DNA of 64,000 bases from Enterobacter asburiae (GTDB lineage Bacteria > Pseudomonadota > Gammaproteobacteria > Enterobacterales > Enterobacteriaceae), in NCBI RefSeq assembly GCF_024599655.1, contig NZ_CP102247.1, forward strand, positions 806,001 to 870,000, given 5' to 3'. The position numbers were made by a program, and so were the translations under genes. Numbering within the stretch: position 1 is the first letter of the stretch; every line of letters begins with the position of its first letter. Below the pieces are notes generated by a model. That model saw nothing but the letters and a program-made list of their open reading frames with translations, was not told the DNA's origin and did no database searches. This document shows, one piece after another, positions 8,900 to 17,106 of the stretch.

Positions 8900-9109
8900 T
8901 CATGCGGGAATGTAGTAGTAAATGGAAAAAAGAAAAAATCAGCTACAGCGTATAACCGGGCGTATAAGCGCAGCGGGATAATCATTAACTTCTTGAAATA
9001 AATGTTTTTGAAAGCCGTTCTGTGTTCATTTTCTCTCAGGCTTACCCCTGGTTTTATCAGGGTGTTTCTTCTCTTGACTACTACATGGCGCAGCGTCAAA
9101 CTCTCAAAA

Positions 9110-9128
9110 GAGAATGATTTTTATTTAT
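9110..9128. promoter_or_regulatory. Fur-box-like sequence before the ABC importer
   Basis: GAGAATGATTTTTATTTAT matches the Fur consensus at about 13 of 19 positions when read on the minus strand. It ends 34 bp before the ATPase start codon, where a bound repressor would block transcription. Confidence 0.55.
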
Positions 9129-9162
9129 ATTTGTTGCGTTTTTTTATTACGTTGGCATTCAC

Positions 9163-9975
9163 GTGGCACACAACACAAAACAACCGGGACTGGTTCTGGA
9201 GAACCTCTCTGCGGGCTATCAGAAAAAAATCATCGTTGATGATATCTCCCTTGCTATCCCACAGCAGAAAATAACCGTTCTGGTGGGTGCGAACGGCTGC
9301 GGAAAATCCACGCTGCTAAGCACCATTGCGCGTTTGCTCCAGCCGCTTGGCGGCGCGGCAGTTCTCGACGGCAAGGCGATCCACGAGCAGCCGACCAAAG
9401 CCGTCGCCCGCAAGCTGGGTATCCTGCCGCAGTCTCCGCTGCTGCCGGAAGGGTTAACCGTCTTTGAACTGGTCTCGCGCGGGCGTTTTCCCTGGCAGAA
9501 CTTTATGCGCCAGTGGAGCGACGAGGACGAACTGGCGGTGGAAGAGGCCCTGCGCCTGACCGGCACGGCGGAGTTTGCCCATATGCCGGTGGAAAGCTTG
9601 TCCGGCGGCCAGCGTCAGCGCTGCTGGATCGCCATGGCGCTGGCGCAGCAAACGCCGTATATCCTGCTTGACGAGCCCACGACGTTTCTCGATCTCCGCT
9701 ATCAGGTGGAGATCCTGGAACTGCTGCACACCCTGACCCGCCAGCACGGGCGTACCGTGGTGGTGGTGCTGCACGATCTCAACTTTGCCGTGAACTACGG
9801 CGATTCGCTGGTCTTTTTACGCCAGGGAAAAGTTGAAGGCGTATTGCATGAGGGCGATGCCTGCACGCCGGAGCTGATCAAAGCGGTGTTTGATGTGGAC
9901 GTGCATATGTCCATAAACCCGTTGACCGGCAAGCCGTTCTTTATGCCGTTTCGCCAGGGCACGGTTCAGCCATGA
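9163..9975 (+). CDS. Iron-siderophore ABC importer, ATPase subunit (FecE/FhuC-like)
   Basis: Cytosolic ATPase that drives siderophore import through the two permeases encoded next. The 270 residues hold Walker A GANGCGKST (about 43-51), the Q-loop in LPQSPLLPEG, the signature LSGGQRQR, Walker B ILLDEPTTFLD and the H-loop VVLHDLN. The phrase DEPTTFLDLRYQVEIL is typical of the iron-chelate subfamily. It begins with GTG at 9163; no strong ribosome site is visible. Its TGA overlaps the permease ATG, so the operon is translationally coupled. Confidence 0.93.
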   Translation: MAHNTKQPGLVLENLSAGYQKKIIVDDISLAIPQQKITVLVGANGCGKSTLLSTIARLLQPLGGAAVLDGKAIHEQPTKAVARKLGILPQSPLLPEGLTVFELVSRGRFPWQNFMRQWSDEDELAVEEALRLTGTAEFAHMPVESLSGGQRQRCWIAMALAQQTPYILLDEPTTFLDLRYQVEILELLHTLTRQHGRTVVVVLHDLNFAVNYGDSLVFLRQGKVEGVLHEGDACTPELIKAVFDVDVHMSINPLTGKPFFMPFRQGTVQP

Positions 9976-10955
9976 TGCGCTCCTCTCTGGCCTTCCCGAT
10001 CTTCGCATTGCTGCTGGTACTGGGGGCGATTATGCACCTGGGCATCGGCGCACGCTTTATCGCCCCGCAGACGGTGGTGGAGGCATTCTTCCATTTCGAC
10101 CCGCGCAATTTCGACCATAGCGTCATTATCAAATTACGACTGCTGCGCCTCTGCGCCGCGATGGTGACGGGCGCCGCGCTCGGCGTGGCGGGCGTGCTGC
10201 TGCAGTCCGTGATCCGCAACCCGCTCGGCGAGCCGCATATTCTGGGGCTCAACGCCGGGGCCGCGCTGGCGGTGGTGATCGCCAGCGCGCTTGGGCTGTC
10301 GCTGCCGTTTGGTCGCCCGCTCGTTGCCGCCGCCGGTGCCGCCGCGCTGTTTTTGCTGGTGCTGATGTTTTCCTCGTCCGGTCGCACCGGGCTTACGCCG
10401 ATGAAGATCACGCTGTGCGGCGTGGCGATGTCGGCGTTTGCCTCGTCGATTACCGCCGCGGTGTTAATTCTTGATGAACAGACGCTGCTCGCCATGCGCA
10501 CCTGGCTGGCAGGAGACCTGGCAGGGGTCAGCGTGCAGACGCTCCAGAGCGCCCTTTGGGCGGCGGCAGCCGGTTTTGTTCTCGCTATCGGACTGTCGCC
10601 CTCGCTCAACATGCTGGCGCTGGGAGACCGGATGGCGCAGGGGCTCGGCGTGTCGCTGCTGAAAACTCGCCTGCTCGCCCTGCTGGCCATCGCGCTGCTC
10701 TGCGGTGCGGCCGTGTCTATCGCCGGGCCGATTGGCTTTATCGGCCTGGTCGTGCCGCAGCTCATTCGCCGTCTGGCGTCGGTCGATTTACGCGTGATGG
10801 TGCCGCTGTCTGCCCTGTGTGGCGCGCTGGTTCTGCTGCTGGCGGATATCGCCGCCCGCACGCTGTTTACGCCCTGGGAGCTGGCAACCGGCATTATGAC
10901 GGCCCTGGTCGGCGCGCCCGTGTTCATCTTTATGGCATCGAGGATGTTCAAATGA
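9972..10955 (+). CDS. Iron-siderophore ABC importer, first permease (FecCD family)
   Basis: Integral membrane subunit with about nine to ten hydrophobic segments over 327 residues. Family landmarks are LRLLRLCAAMVTGAALGVAGVL, QSVIRNPLGEPHILGLNAGA (the coupling region of FecCD permeases) and GPIGFIGLVVPQLIRRL near the C-terminus. The start at 9972 overlaps the ATPase stop; a second ATG three bases later is equally usable. It should form a heterodimer with the next gene product. Substrate specificity is not visible. Confidence 0.92.
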   Translation: MMRSSLAFPIFALLLVLGAIMHLGIGARFIAPQTVVEAFFHFDPRNFDHSVIIKLRLLRLCAAMVTGAALGVAGVLLQSVIRNPLGEPHILGLNAGAALAVVIASALGLSLPFGRPLVAAAGAAALFLLVLMFSSSGRTGLTPMKITLCGVAMSAFASSITAAVLILDEQTLLAMRTWLAGDLAGVSVQTLQSALWAAAAGFVLAIGLSPSLNMLALGDRMAQGLGVSLLKTRLLALLAIALLCGAAVSIAGPIGFIGLVVPQLIRRLASVDLRVMVPLSALCGALVLLLADIAARTLFTPWELATGIMTALVGAPVFIFMASRMFK

Positions 10956-11992
10956 ACCGGGCCGGATTCCGCGCGATCCGAATTGGCCGTGTATCGGCGC
11001 TGGTTCGCCCGCGGGCGCTGGCGTGCCTGACGCTTTTAGCGCTGGTGGCGCTAAGCCTGCTGGGCTTTGGCCTGACGCACGGTTCTCTGCCCATTCCCAC
11101 CTCCGCCATCGGGCGGGCGCTGTTTTCTCCTGAGAGTCTGACGGCTGAGACGCGCTACATCGTGATGGATATCCGCCTGCCGCGCCTGCTGATGGCGGTG
11201 CTGTGCGGGGCGATGCTCGGTATGGCGGGGGCGGCGATGCAGTCCATCACCCGCAATGGCCTGGCTGACCCCGGGCTTATCGGCGTGAAGGAGGGCTGTA
11301 GCGCGGCGGTACTGCTGCTGATTTTTCAGTTCCCGGCGCTGGGCCTGGCCTGGCGTCCGCTGGTCGGTATGGCCGGTGGGCTGCTTACCGCGCTGCTGGT
11401 CATCGCCCTGGCGCGCGATATCTCGCGCCCGCGATTCATCCTGATCGGCATCGGCGTGTCATGGGCCTTTACCGCGGCAATGGGCGTCTTTATGACCACG
11501 GCGGACGTGCGGGACGTGCAGACGGCGATGCTGTGGCTGGCGGGAAGCCTGCATGCGGCGAACTGGACGCTGGTGGGGTTAGCCGCGCTCTGGGCTGCCC
11601 CCGCGTTTGCGCTGCTGCTGTTTACCGTGCGGGCAGCGGACGTGGCGTTGCTCGGCAATCATGCCGCAGCGGGCCTTGGCGTACGCACAACCCGGCTGGC
11701 GCTGCTGCGGGTTCTTGCCCCGGTGGTGCTGACGGCGGCCTGCGTCTCCTGCGTGGGGAGTATTGGTTTCGTGGGGCTGATTGCCCCGCATATGGCTCGC
11801 CTGCTGCTGCGCGGTGGGCAAACCGCGCTCCTGACGGGAAGCGCCGCGCTGGGCGCGCTGCTGGTGCTGCTGGCGGATAACGTCGGACGTCTGGCATTCC
11901 TCCCGCTGCAGCTGCCGGCGGGAATTGTGATTTCATTGATTGGCGGACCGTTTTTCCTGCTGCTGCTCTGGCAGCGTCGGGACAGATTTTAG
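10952..11992 (+). CDS. Iron-siderophore ABC importer, second permease (FecCD family)
   Basis: A second FecCD-type permease of 346 residues: MDIRLPRLLMAVLCGAMLGMAGAAMQ, TRNGLADPGLIGVKEG and GSIGFVGLIAPHMARLL are the matching landmarks, with about nine membrane segments. The same frame is open upstream inside the first permease gene, but the ATG at 10952, overlapping the preceding TGA, gives the family N-terminus. An unusual KEGCSAAV replaces the commoner NAGAALAV after the coupling loop. Having separate rather than fused permeases is the usual Fec/Fep layout. Confidence 0.92.
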   Translation: MNRAGFRAIRIGRVSALVRPRALACLTLLALVALSLLGFGLTHGSLPIPTSAIGRALFSPESLTAETRYIVMDIRLPRLLMAVLCGAMLGMAGAAMQSITRNGLADPGLIGVKEGCSAAVLLLIFQFPALGLAWRPLVGMAGGLLTALLVIALARDISRPRFILIGIGVSWAFTAAMGVFMTTADVRDVQTAMLWLAGSLHAANWTLVGLAALWAAPAFALLLFTVRAADVALLGNHAAAGLGVRTTRLALLRVLAPVVLTAACVSCVGSIGFVGLIAPHMARLLLRGGQTALLTGSAALGALLVLLADNVGRLAFLPLQLPAGIVISLIGGPFFLLLLWQRRDRF

Positions 11993-12001
11993 GGGACTAT
12001 A

Positions 12002-12952
12002 ATGCGCGTAGTGTTTTCAATGCTGTTGCTGGTAGGGTTCGCGGTGAGTGCGGCGGAGCCTACGCAGACGTTTACTGACGATCTGAACCGAAAAGTGGTG
12101 GTGCCGGTTCATCCGAAACGGATTGTCTCCTTACACGATCTGGATATCACCATTCCGCTGATTGAGCTAGGCGTGCCGCCGGTGGCAAGCCATGGCCGCA
12201 CGCGGCCGGACGGCAGCCACTTTCTGCGCTCCAGCGGCATGTTGACCGGCGTCGACTTCGATAATTCCGACATTAAATTTATCGGCACGGCCGATATCGA
12301 CATTGAAGCCATTGCCGCCGCAAAGCCTGACCTGATCATTACCGAGCCGACCCGCAACACGCCGGTGGAACAATTAGCCAAAATTGCTCCGACGGTGAGC
12401 ATCGATCATCTCGACGGCGGCGCGCCGGAAATCTACCGCAAGCTGGCGCAGCTTACGGGCACGCAGGCAAGGCTAAACATTCTTGAACGCCGCTATCAGG
12501 AGCAAATCAAGGCGCTGAAGGCGACCATCGACACGCGCAAAATCACCGTGTCGGTGATTCAGGCTAATCAGGGGAAAATCAACGCCATGCACAGCTACCA
12601 CTCGCTGGGCCGCGTGCTGCGTGATGCCGGGTTTACCTTCCCGCCGCTGATTGAGTCTATTCCGGAAGGGGGGCGGATTGACGTCAGCGCCGAGCGTCTG
12701 CCTGATCTGGATGCCGATTTCGTCTTTGCCACCTGGCGCGGGGATACGGGCGGTAAACCGCAGGACGAGCTGGCGGCGATGGATGCGGTCATGCCGGGCT
12801 GGTGTCAGTTCCTGAATGCCTGTCGAACCGGGCACTACGTGCTGATCTCGCGTGAAGAGGCCATCTCGAATTCGTTCGCGTCTTTAGGGCTGATGGCCGC
12901 GCAGGTGCAGTCGCAGATTGCCGGGCGTCCGCTGCCGGAGGCGACACGGTGA
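12002..12952 (+). CDS. Periplasmic iron-siderophore binding protein (FecB/FhuD-like)
   Basis: Periplasmic receptor delivering the chelate to the permease pair. The 316-residue precursor has a short type I signal peptide (MRVVFSMLLLVGFAVSAAE) and the helical-backbone binding fold of class III proteins: TFTDDLNRKVVVPVHPKRIVSL, then IAAAKPDLIITEP near residue 110. The lipobox is absent. Two cysteines near the C-terminus (CQFLNACRTG) could pair. It begins 9 bp after the second permease and its stop overlaps the regulator start by four bases. Confidence 0.9.
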   Translation: MRVVFSMLLLVGFAVSAAEPTQTFTDDLNRKVVVPVHPKRIVSLHDLDITIPLIELGVPPVASHGRTRPDGSHFLRSSGMLTGVDFDNSDIKFIGTADIDIEAIAAAKPDLIITEPTRNTPVEQLAKIAPTVSIDHLDGGAPEIYRKLAQLTGTQARLNILERRYQEQIKALKATIDTRKITVSVIQANQGKINAMHSYHSLGRVLRDAGFTFPPLIESIPEGGRIDVSAERLPDLDADFVFATWRGDTGGKPQDELAAMDAVMPGWCQFLNACRTGHYVLISREEAISNSFASLGLMAAQVQSQIAGRPLPEATR

Positions 12953-13836
12953 TCCGCAAAGAGAAAGGGCGCGTGGATGTCTACGGCGACCGCTTTCGCG
13001 CGCGCGCGCATCAGCTGACGCCGCGTCTGCTGCAGGTTGCACGCTATATCCATGACAACCGCGAAGCGGTGATGGAACAGACCGCAATGGAGATTGCGGT
13101 GGGGTTGAAAACCTCGGATGCCACGGTAGTTCGCGCCATTCAGGCGCTGGGTTTCGCCGGGCTGCGCGATCTCAAGCAGACGCTGGAGCAGTGGTTTGGT
13201 CCGGTGGTCACCTCCAGCGAAAAGATGTCCACCACGGTGAATACGCTCGCCAGCGACGTCAACGCGAGCATTGATTTCGTGCTGGAGGGGCATCAACACA
13301 CCTGCGAAGTGTTATCCGAGCCCCACAACCGCTACGCGATGGCGCAGGCGGTCTCTCTGCTGGCGCAGGCGAGGCAGGTCGCCATATTTGGCATTGGCGC
13401 CTCCGGCATTCTGGCCGAGTACACCGCCAGGCTGTTCAGCCGTATGGGGTTACCCGCCACGCCGCTTAACCGTACCGGGATAGGGCTTGCCGAGCAGCTG
13501 ATTGCGCTTCAGCGCGGCGACGTGCTGGTGATGATGGCGCAGAAATCCGCGCACCGGGAGGGGCAAACCACGCTGCGTGAAGCAAAACGTCTGGGCATTC
13601 CAACTATCCTGCTGACCAACGCCCTCGATTCGCGCTTCAGCAAGGAGGCCAGCGTGGTGATCCACGTTCCGCGCGGCGGCGAAAAAGGCAAAATCCCGCT
13701 CCACGGCACGGTGCTGCTGTGTCTTGAGATGATTATTTTATCCGTGGCCTCCACCGAGCCGCAGCGCACCATCAAGTCGATGAAGCGCATCAACGAGTTA
13801 CATCGTGGGTTAAAACCGGGGAAGAAAAGCAGCTAA
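12949..13836 (+). CDS. RpiR/MurR-family transcriptional regulator with SIS domain
   Basis: A 295-residue regulator: an N-terminal helix-turn-helix of the RpiR type (about 10-85, with TAMEIAVGLKTSDATVVRAIQALGF) and a C-terminal SIS sugar-isomerase fold (about 110-245, with VAIFGIGASGILAEY and MMAQKSAHREGQTTL). SIS domains normally sense phosphosugars. The start is GTG at 12949 inside the stop of the binding-protein gene (GTGA), so it belongs to the iron operon. This is an unusual partner for a siderophore importer, where Fur, AraC or sigma/anti-sigma control is commoner. It could sense a sugar-containing ligand or metabolic state; that is inference. Confidence 0.9.
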   Translation: MIRKEKGRVDVYGDRFRARAHQLTPRLLQVARYIHDNREAVMEQTAMEIAVGLKTSDATVVRAIQALGFAGLRDLKQTLEQWFGPVVTSSEKMSTTVNTLASDVNASIDFVLEGHQHTCEVLSEPHNRYAMAQAVSLLAQARQVAIFGIGASGILAEYTARLFSRMGLPATPLNRTGIGLAEQLIALQRGDVLVMMAQKSAHREGQTTLREAKRLGIPTILLTNALDSRFSKEASVVIHVPRGGEKGKIPLHGTVLLCLEMIILSVASTEPQRTIKSMKRINELHRGLKPGKKSS

Positions 13837-13840
13837 AACA

Positions 13841-13917
13841 AAGCCCGGTGGCGCTAGCGCTTACCGGGCCTACGGTTCAGGTTTTGTAGGCCGGGTAAAC
13901 GCAGTGCCACCCGGCAA
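13841..13917. repeat. REP-type element pair (BIME-like)
   Basis: Two GC-rich imperfect hairpins in opposite orientation, one around GCCCGGTGGCG...TTACCGGGC and one around GCCGGGTAAACG...CACCCGGC, separated by about 15 bases. They sit between the convergent regulator gene and ygiN. Related copies occur at 22.3, 24.6, 27.9 and 46.4 kb. Confidence 0.85.
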
Positions 13918-13928
13918 ATGCCACGAAC

Positions 13929-14243
13929 TTAAACCCCTTGCTCCAGAATACGGATGTGGGTTTCCAGCACGTCACCCTTCACCGCGTCGCTCCACGCTTT
14001 CATGTGCGGAGTCTGCAGGTGCGCTTCAAGATGCGCGACGGTTTCCCACTGCTCAACCATGATGATCGAGTCTGGCGCGGTCGCCTGGAAGCTGGCGTCA
14101 GTGGCGGCATCGACCATCGGCGCGTAGCCGTGGCAGCCTTCTTCTTTCAGTACGGTCGGGATAATTTTCGCGAACTGATCCAGCACCGCCTGACGGTGAT
14201 GTTGACCTGGACGAGTACGGATTTCTGCGATAACGGTAAGCAT
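13929..14243 (-). CDS. ygiN: Quinol monooxygenase YgiN
   Basis: Small ABM-fold (ferredoxin-like dimer) monooxygenase acting on menadiol-type quinols. The 104 residues (MLTVIAEIRTRPGQH, then IIMVEQWETVAHLEAHLQTPHMKAW) match the E. coli protein in length and pattern. It lies 31 bp downstream of mdaB on the same strand; together they are proposed to form a quinone redox cycle, MdaB reducing the quinone and YgiN oxidising the quinol. In E. coli it abuts parE; here an 8.7-kb insertion separates them. Confidence 0.96.
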   Translation of the reverse strand: MLTVIAEIRTRPGQHHRQAVLDQFAKIIPTVLKEEGCHGYAPMVDAATDASFQATAPDSIIMVEQWETVAHLEAHLQTPHMKAWSDAVKGDVLETHIRILEQGV

Positions 14244-14274
14244 GTTTACTACTCCTTTAATTCCAGGCTACCAG

Positions 14275-14856
14275 TTAAGCAAAAATTTCCGCGAGATGCT
14301 TGCGATATTCTGCGATATAGCTCGGGACGTCAGGCATTTTAATCACGTCGTTGACGATAAAGGTCGGCAGCGGATCCATGCCCAGGAACTGGTTAGCCTT
14401 GTGGAACGGCAGGTAAGCGCCGTCAACGCCAACGCCTTCGAAGAACTGATCTTTCTCGGTGAAGGCTTCCAGCGGGGCGTTCCAGGTCAGCGAGAGCATA
14501 TATTTTTTGCCCTGAATCAGGCCGCCCGAGCCGTATTTTTTGGAGGCGTCAGAGCGGGTGCGGCCATCGCTGGCATACAGTGAGCCATGACCTTCGGTGA
14601 ACACGTCGTCCATGTATTTTTTCACGGTCCACGGCGCGCCCATCCACCAGCCTGGCATCTGCCAGATCACCACGTCTGCCCACAGGAAGTTCTGCACTTC
14701 GGCTTTCACGTCGTAGTTGCTGTCCGCGCGCACGACCTTAACATCATGCCCGGCGTCGCGCAGGAAACCGTCCGCGACCTCGGTCAGGGTGTCATTCAGC
14801 TGGCCTTTAGAGTGCGCAAATTCTTTTGCACCGTTGATAATCAGAATGTTGCTCAT
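14275..14856 (-). CDS. mdaB: NADPH:quinone oxidoreductase MdaB
   Basis: FAD-dependent two-electron quinone reductase that avoids semiquinone and superoxide formation. The 193-residue protein has the flavodoxin-like fold: MSNILIINGAKEFAHSKG at the start, WQMPGWWMGAPWTVKKY (about 65-81) forming the flavin/substrate site, then SLTWNAPLEAF. Length equals E. coli MdaB. It precedes ygiN on the same strand and is separated from qseC by 105 bp, which appears to hold its promoter. Confidence 0.97.
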   Translation of the reverse strand: MSNILIINGAKEFAHSKGQLNDTLTEVADGFLRDAGHDVKVVRADSNYDVKAEVQNFLWADVVIWQMPGWWMGAPWTVKKYMDDVFTEGHGSLYASDGRTRSDASKKYGSGGLIQGKKYMLSLTWNAPLEAFTEKDQFFEGVGVDGAYLPFHKANQFLGMDPLPTFIVNDVIKMPDVPSYIAEYRKHLAEIFA

Positions 14857-14961
14857 TATTTGTCCTCGATGATGAGAGTATGGCGAGTATTCTACGCGCG
14901 AGGACGGTGCGGTAAAATGAGCAAAATGTGCAAAGTCTTTTGCATTAAACGCAATAATCCC

Positions 14962-16311
14962 TTACCAGCTGACCTTCGCTTCAAAACCGCCTTCAGGGGC
15001 ATTGCTCAGCGAAACGCGCATCCCGTGCAGGGTGGCGACGCGTTTGACGATGGATAATCCCAGCCCGCTGCCCGTGGCATCCTGGCCCGGCGGACGGTAA
15101 AAGCGCTCGCCGATGCGCGCCAGCGCGTCCGGTGAAATGCCGGGACCGTTGTCGCGCACGGTAAAGCTACGCGCGTCCAGCGTCACGTCCACCACGCTGC
15201 CGCGCGGGCTGTAGCGAATCGCATTATCCAGCAGGTTGCGCACCAGCAGGCTCAGGAGCAGCTGCTGGCCCGTGCGAGTAACCTCTGGTGCAGGGATGTT
15301 CAGACGAACATCAATGCCCGCCTGCTGCGCCGGATGATAAATATCCATCACCGCGGACTGCAGTAAATCGGCCATAACAATCGGCTCGACGCCTTCCAGG
15401 TTATCCAGCGAATCCAGGCGCGACAGCGTGAGGAGCTGATCCACCAACCGGGAAGCGCGGTCAATGCCCGCATGCAGCTGCGTCAGCGCCTTTTCCCGCG
15501 CCTGAGGATCGTCATGAGAGAGCTGCGCCACGTCAGTTTGCACCTTCAGAGCCGCCAGCGGGCTGCGTAACTCGTGGGCGGCATCGGACGTAAAGCGGCG
15601 CTCGCGGGTCATCATCGCCTGGGTGCGTGCAAAGAGATGATTCAGCGCGTCGAGCAGGGGGCGCACTTCCGTAGGGACACCCTCCGTCGGCAGGTTATCG
15701 GTGGCATCCGGCGAGCGCGAGCGCAGGGTCTGCGCCAGCTTTTTCAGCGGCTTCAGTTCACGGCTCAACAGCAGGATCAGCAACAGCAGCATTACGGGTA
15801 GCGCCACCAGCCACGGCGTAAGCTGTGAGCTGACCACGTCCAGCGCCATCTCCTGACGGTACTCCCACTCCTGGCCGACCACCACGCGGTATTTCCCGTC
15901 GGGTGAGGTCAGCCATAAAAAACGCCATTCGTCGTTGTCGCCCTGCAGCTGCCCGTTATCGAACCCGTCGCGGCGATAGTGGTACGGGATATCACGCCCG
16001 TTTTCGCCGTCGTTGAGGATCATTTTGCCGTCGACGGCGTAAATGGCGAAGGCCAGCGCGTCATCGTCCAGACGACCATGCTTCACTTTTTTCGGGATCT
16101 CGCGCATCCGCTCGGGAGCGCGGATCTCGTCCAGATCCATCGTCAGCAGCCGTTTCGCAAACAGCATCTGCTGGGTATCGAACAGCTTGTCGAGCTTGTG
16201 GGTCGTTTGCTGCCAGGCGACAACACTGGCGGCAAACCAGGCTGCCAGAGAGAGCACCAGGAAAACCAGCGTCAGGCGCAGCTTAAGGCTCAGGCGTTGC
16301 GTCAGCTTCAT
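14962..16311 (-). CDS. qseC: Sensor histidine kinase QseC
   Basis: Inner-membrane kinase/phosphatase of the QseBC system, linked to catecholamine/AI-3 and metal responses. 449 residues: TM1 (about 13-33), a periplasmic sensor (34-165), TM2 (166-183), a HAMP-like linker, the phosphorylated His in SDAAHELRSPLAALK (His246), then N-box LVRNLLDNAIRYSP, DNGPG and GSGLGLSIVKR. All catalytic boxes are intact. Its start overlaps the qseB stop by four bases. Cross-talk with PmrAB is established for the family. Confidence 0.97.
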   Translation of the reverse strand: MKLTQRLSLKLRLTLVFLVLSLAAWFAASVVAWQQTTHKLDKLFDTQQMLFAKRLLTMDLDEIRAPERMREIPKKVKHGRLDDDALAFAIYAVDGKMILNDGENGRDIPYHYRRDGFDNGQLQGDNDEWRFLWLTSPDGKYRVVVGQEWEYRQEMALDVVSSQLTPWLVALPVMLLLLILLLSRELKPLKKLAQTLRSRSPDATDNLPTEGVPTEVRPLLDALNHLFARTQAMMTRERRFTSDAAHELRSPLAALKVQTDVAQLSHDDPQAREKALTQLHAGIDRASRLVDQLLTLSRLDSLDNLEGVEPIVMADLLQSAVMDIYHPAQQAGIDVRLNIPAPEVTRTGQQLLLSLLVRNLLDNAIRYSPRGSVVDVTLDARSFTVRDNGPGISPDALARIGERFYRPPGQDATGSGLGLSIVKRVATLHGMRVSLSNAPEGGFEAKVSW

Positions 16312-16967
16312 GCGTCACCCAGGGTATAGCCGATGCCGTGCACGGTGCGGATAAACTCGCTGCCAAGCTTGCGGCGCAAATGATGGACGTGAACCTCGAT
16401 GGCGTTGCTGGAGACGTCGTCGTCCCAGGTATAAAGCTTTTCCTCGATCAGCTTTCGCGGCAGCACCCGGCCCGCGTTACGCATTAACAGCTCCAGCAGC
16501 GCGAATTCTTTCGGCTTGAGCGTCAGCGGCTCACCCTCCAGCGTGGCGACGAGACGGGTCGGATCGAGCGTGACCTTCCCGTGACGTAGCTCGCTACGCG
16601 CCTGCCCGTGGCTGCGGCGGACCAGCGCTTCGAGGCGGGCACCCACTTCAATCAGCGCGAACGGCTTACAGAGATAATCATCCGCGCCCAGACGCAGCCC
16701 CTCGACGCGCTGGTTAAGCGCATCCCGCGCCGTCAGAATCAGTACCGGCTCGCTGCGCCCGCTTTCGCGCCACGCGCGAAGGATCTCCAGACCGTCAATT
16801 TCCGGCAGCGTCAGATCCAGCACCACGGCATCATAGGGTGCAGAAAAGAGCGCGGCCTGACCGGTTTTACCGTCGGTAAACCAGTCCACGCTAAAGCCCA
16901 TTTTGCTTAACCCCGCCTTGATACCGTCGCCGATTAACCTGTCGTCTTCTACCAGTAAAATGCGCAT
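16308..16967 (-). CDS. qseB: Response regulator QseB (OmpR family)
   Basis: DNA-binding partner of QseC. The 219-residue protein has an N-terminal receiver with acidic pocket VEDD (6-9), phospho-acceptor Asp51 in VVLDLTLP, Thr in LTARD and Lys in YLCKPF, then a winged-helix domain with LTPKE-type LTLKPKEFALLELLMRNAGRVL and HVHHLRRKL. It is the first gene of qseBC and divergent from ygiW. A PmrA/QseB-like box lies upstream at 17040-17056, consistent with autoregulation and PmrA input. Confidence 0.97.
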   Translation of the reverse strand: MRILLVEDDRLIGDGIKAGLSKMGFSVDWFTDGKTGQAALFSAPYDAVVLDLTLPEIDGLEILRAWRESGRSEPVLILTARDALNQRVEGLRLGADDYLCKPFALIEVGARLEALVRRSHGQARSELRHGKVTLDPTRLVATLEGEPLTLKPKEFALLELLMRNAGRVLPRKLIEEKLYTWDDDVSSNAIEVHVHHLRRKLGSEFIRTVHGIGYTLGDA

Positions 16968-17039
16968 GTTCCCTCCTTGATGCCGTCAGTAAACCCTCTG
17001 CAAGCGCCTGCTGTACAGCAATAATAAATAAATTTTTCC

Positions 17040-17056
17040 CTTAAGAAGTTGTTAAG
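17040..17056. promoter_or_regulatory. PmrA/QseB-type box between qseB and ygiW
   Basis: CTTAAG, five bases, GTTAAG. The PmrA consensus is two YTTAAK half-sites five bases apart; one half is perfect and the other misses one position on either strand. It lies 72 bp upstream of qseB and 50 bp upstream of ygiW, so it may serve both divergent genes. Binding is inferred from the family literature on PmrA control of qseBC. Confidence 0.65.
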
Positions 17057-17106
17057 GATTACCCTGTTAAATGGATTGCGAAACGACATTAAAGGGAGAG
17101 ATGAAG

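Larger units (their letters stand above)
8776..9162. promoter_or_regulatory. Divergent promoter region of the siderophore receptor and ABC importer
   Basis: This gene-free region separates the receptor (minus) from the ATPase gene (plus). It holds two Fur-box-like sequences (8881-8899 and 9110-9128), one near each gene, and is AT-rich near both. A TTGACT at about 9074 could be a -35 element, but no convincing -10 follows. The ATPase GTG start has no clear Shine-Dalgarno. Confidence 0.55.

Noticed and set aside
10556..10951. A 132-codon N-terminal extension of the second iron permease
   Set aside because: It lies in another frame of the first permease gene and reads as Arg/Ala/Gly-rich sequence; the ATG at 10952 gives the normal family length.
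13841..13917. Possible CRISPR-like repeats among the GC hairpins
   Set aside because: The units are inverted REP hairpins in ones and twos with no regular spacers; no cas gene is present.
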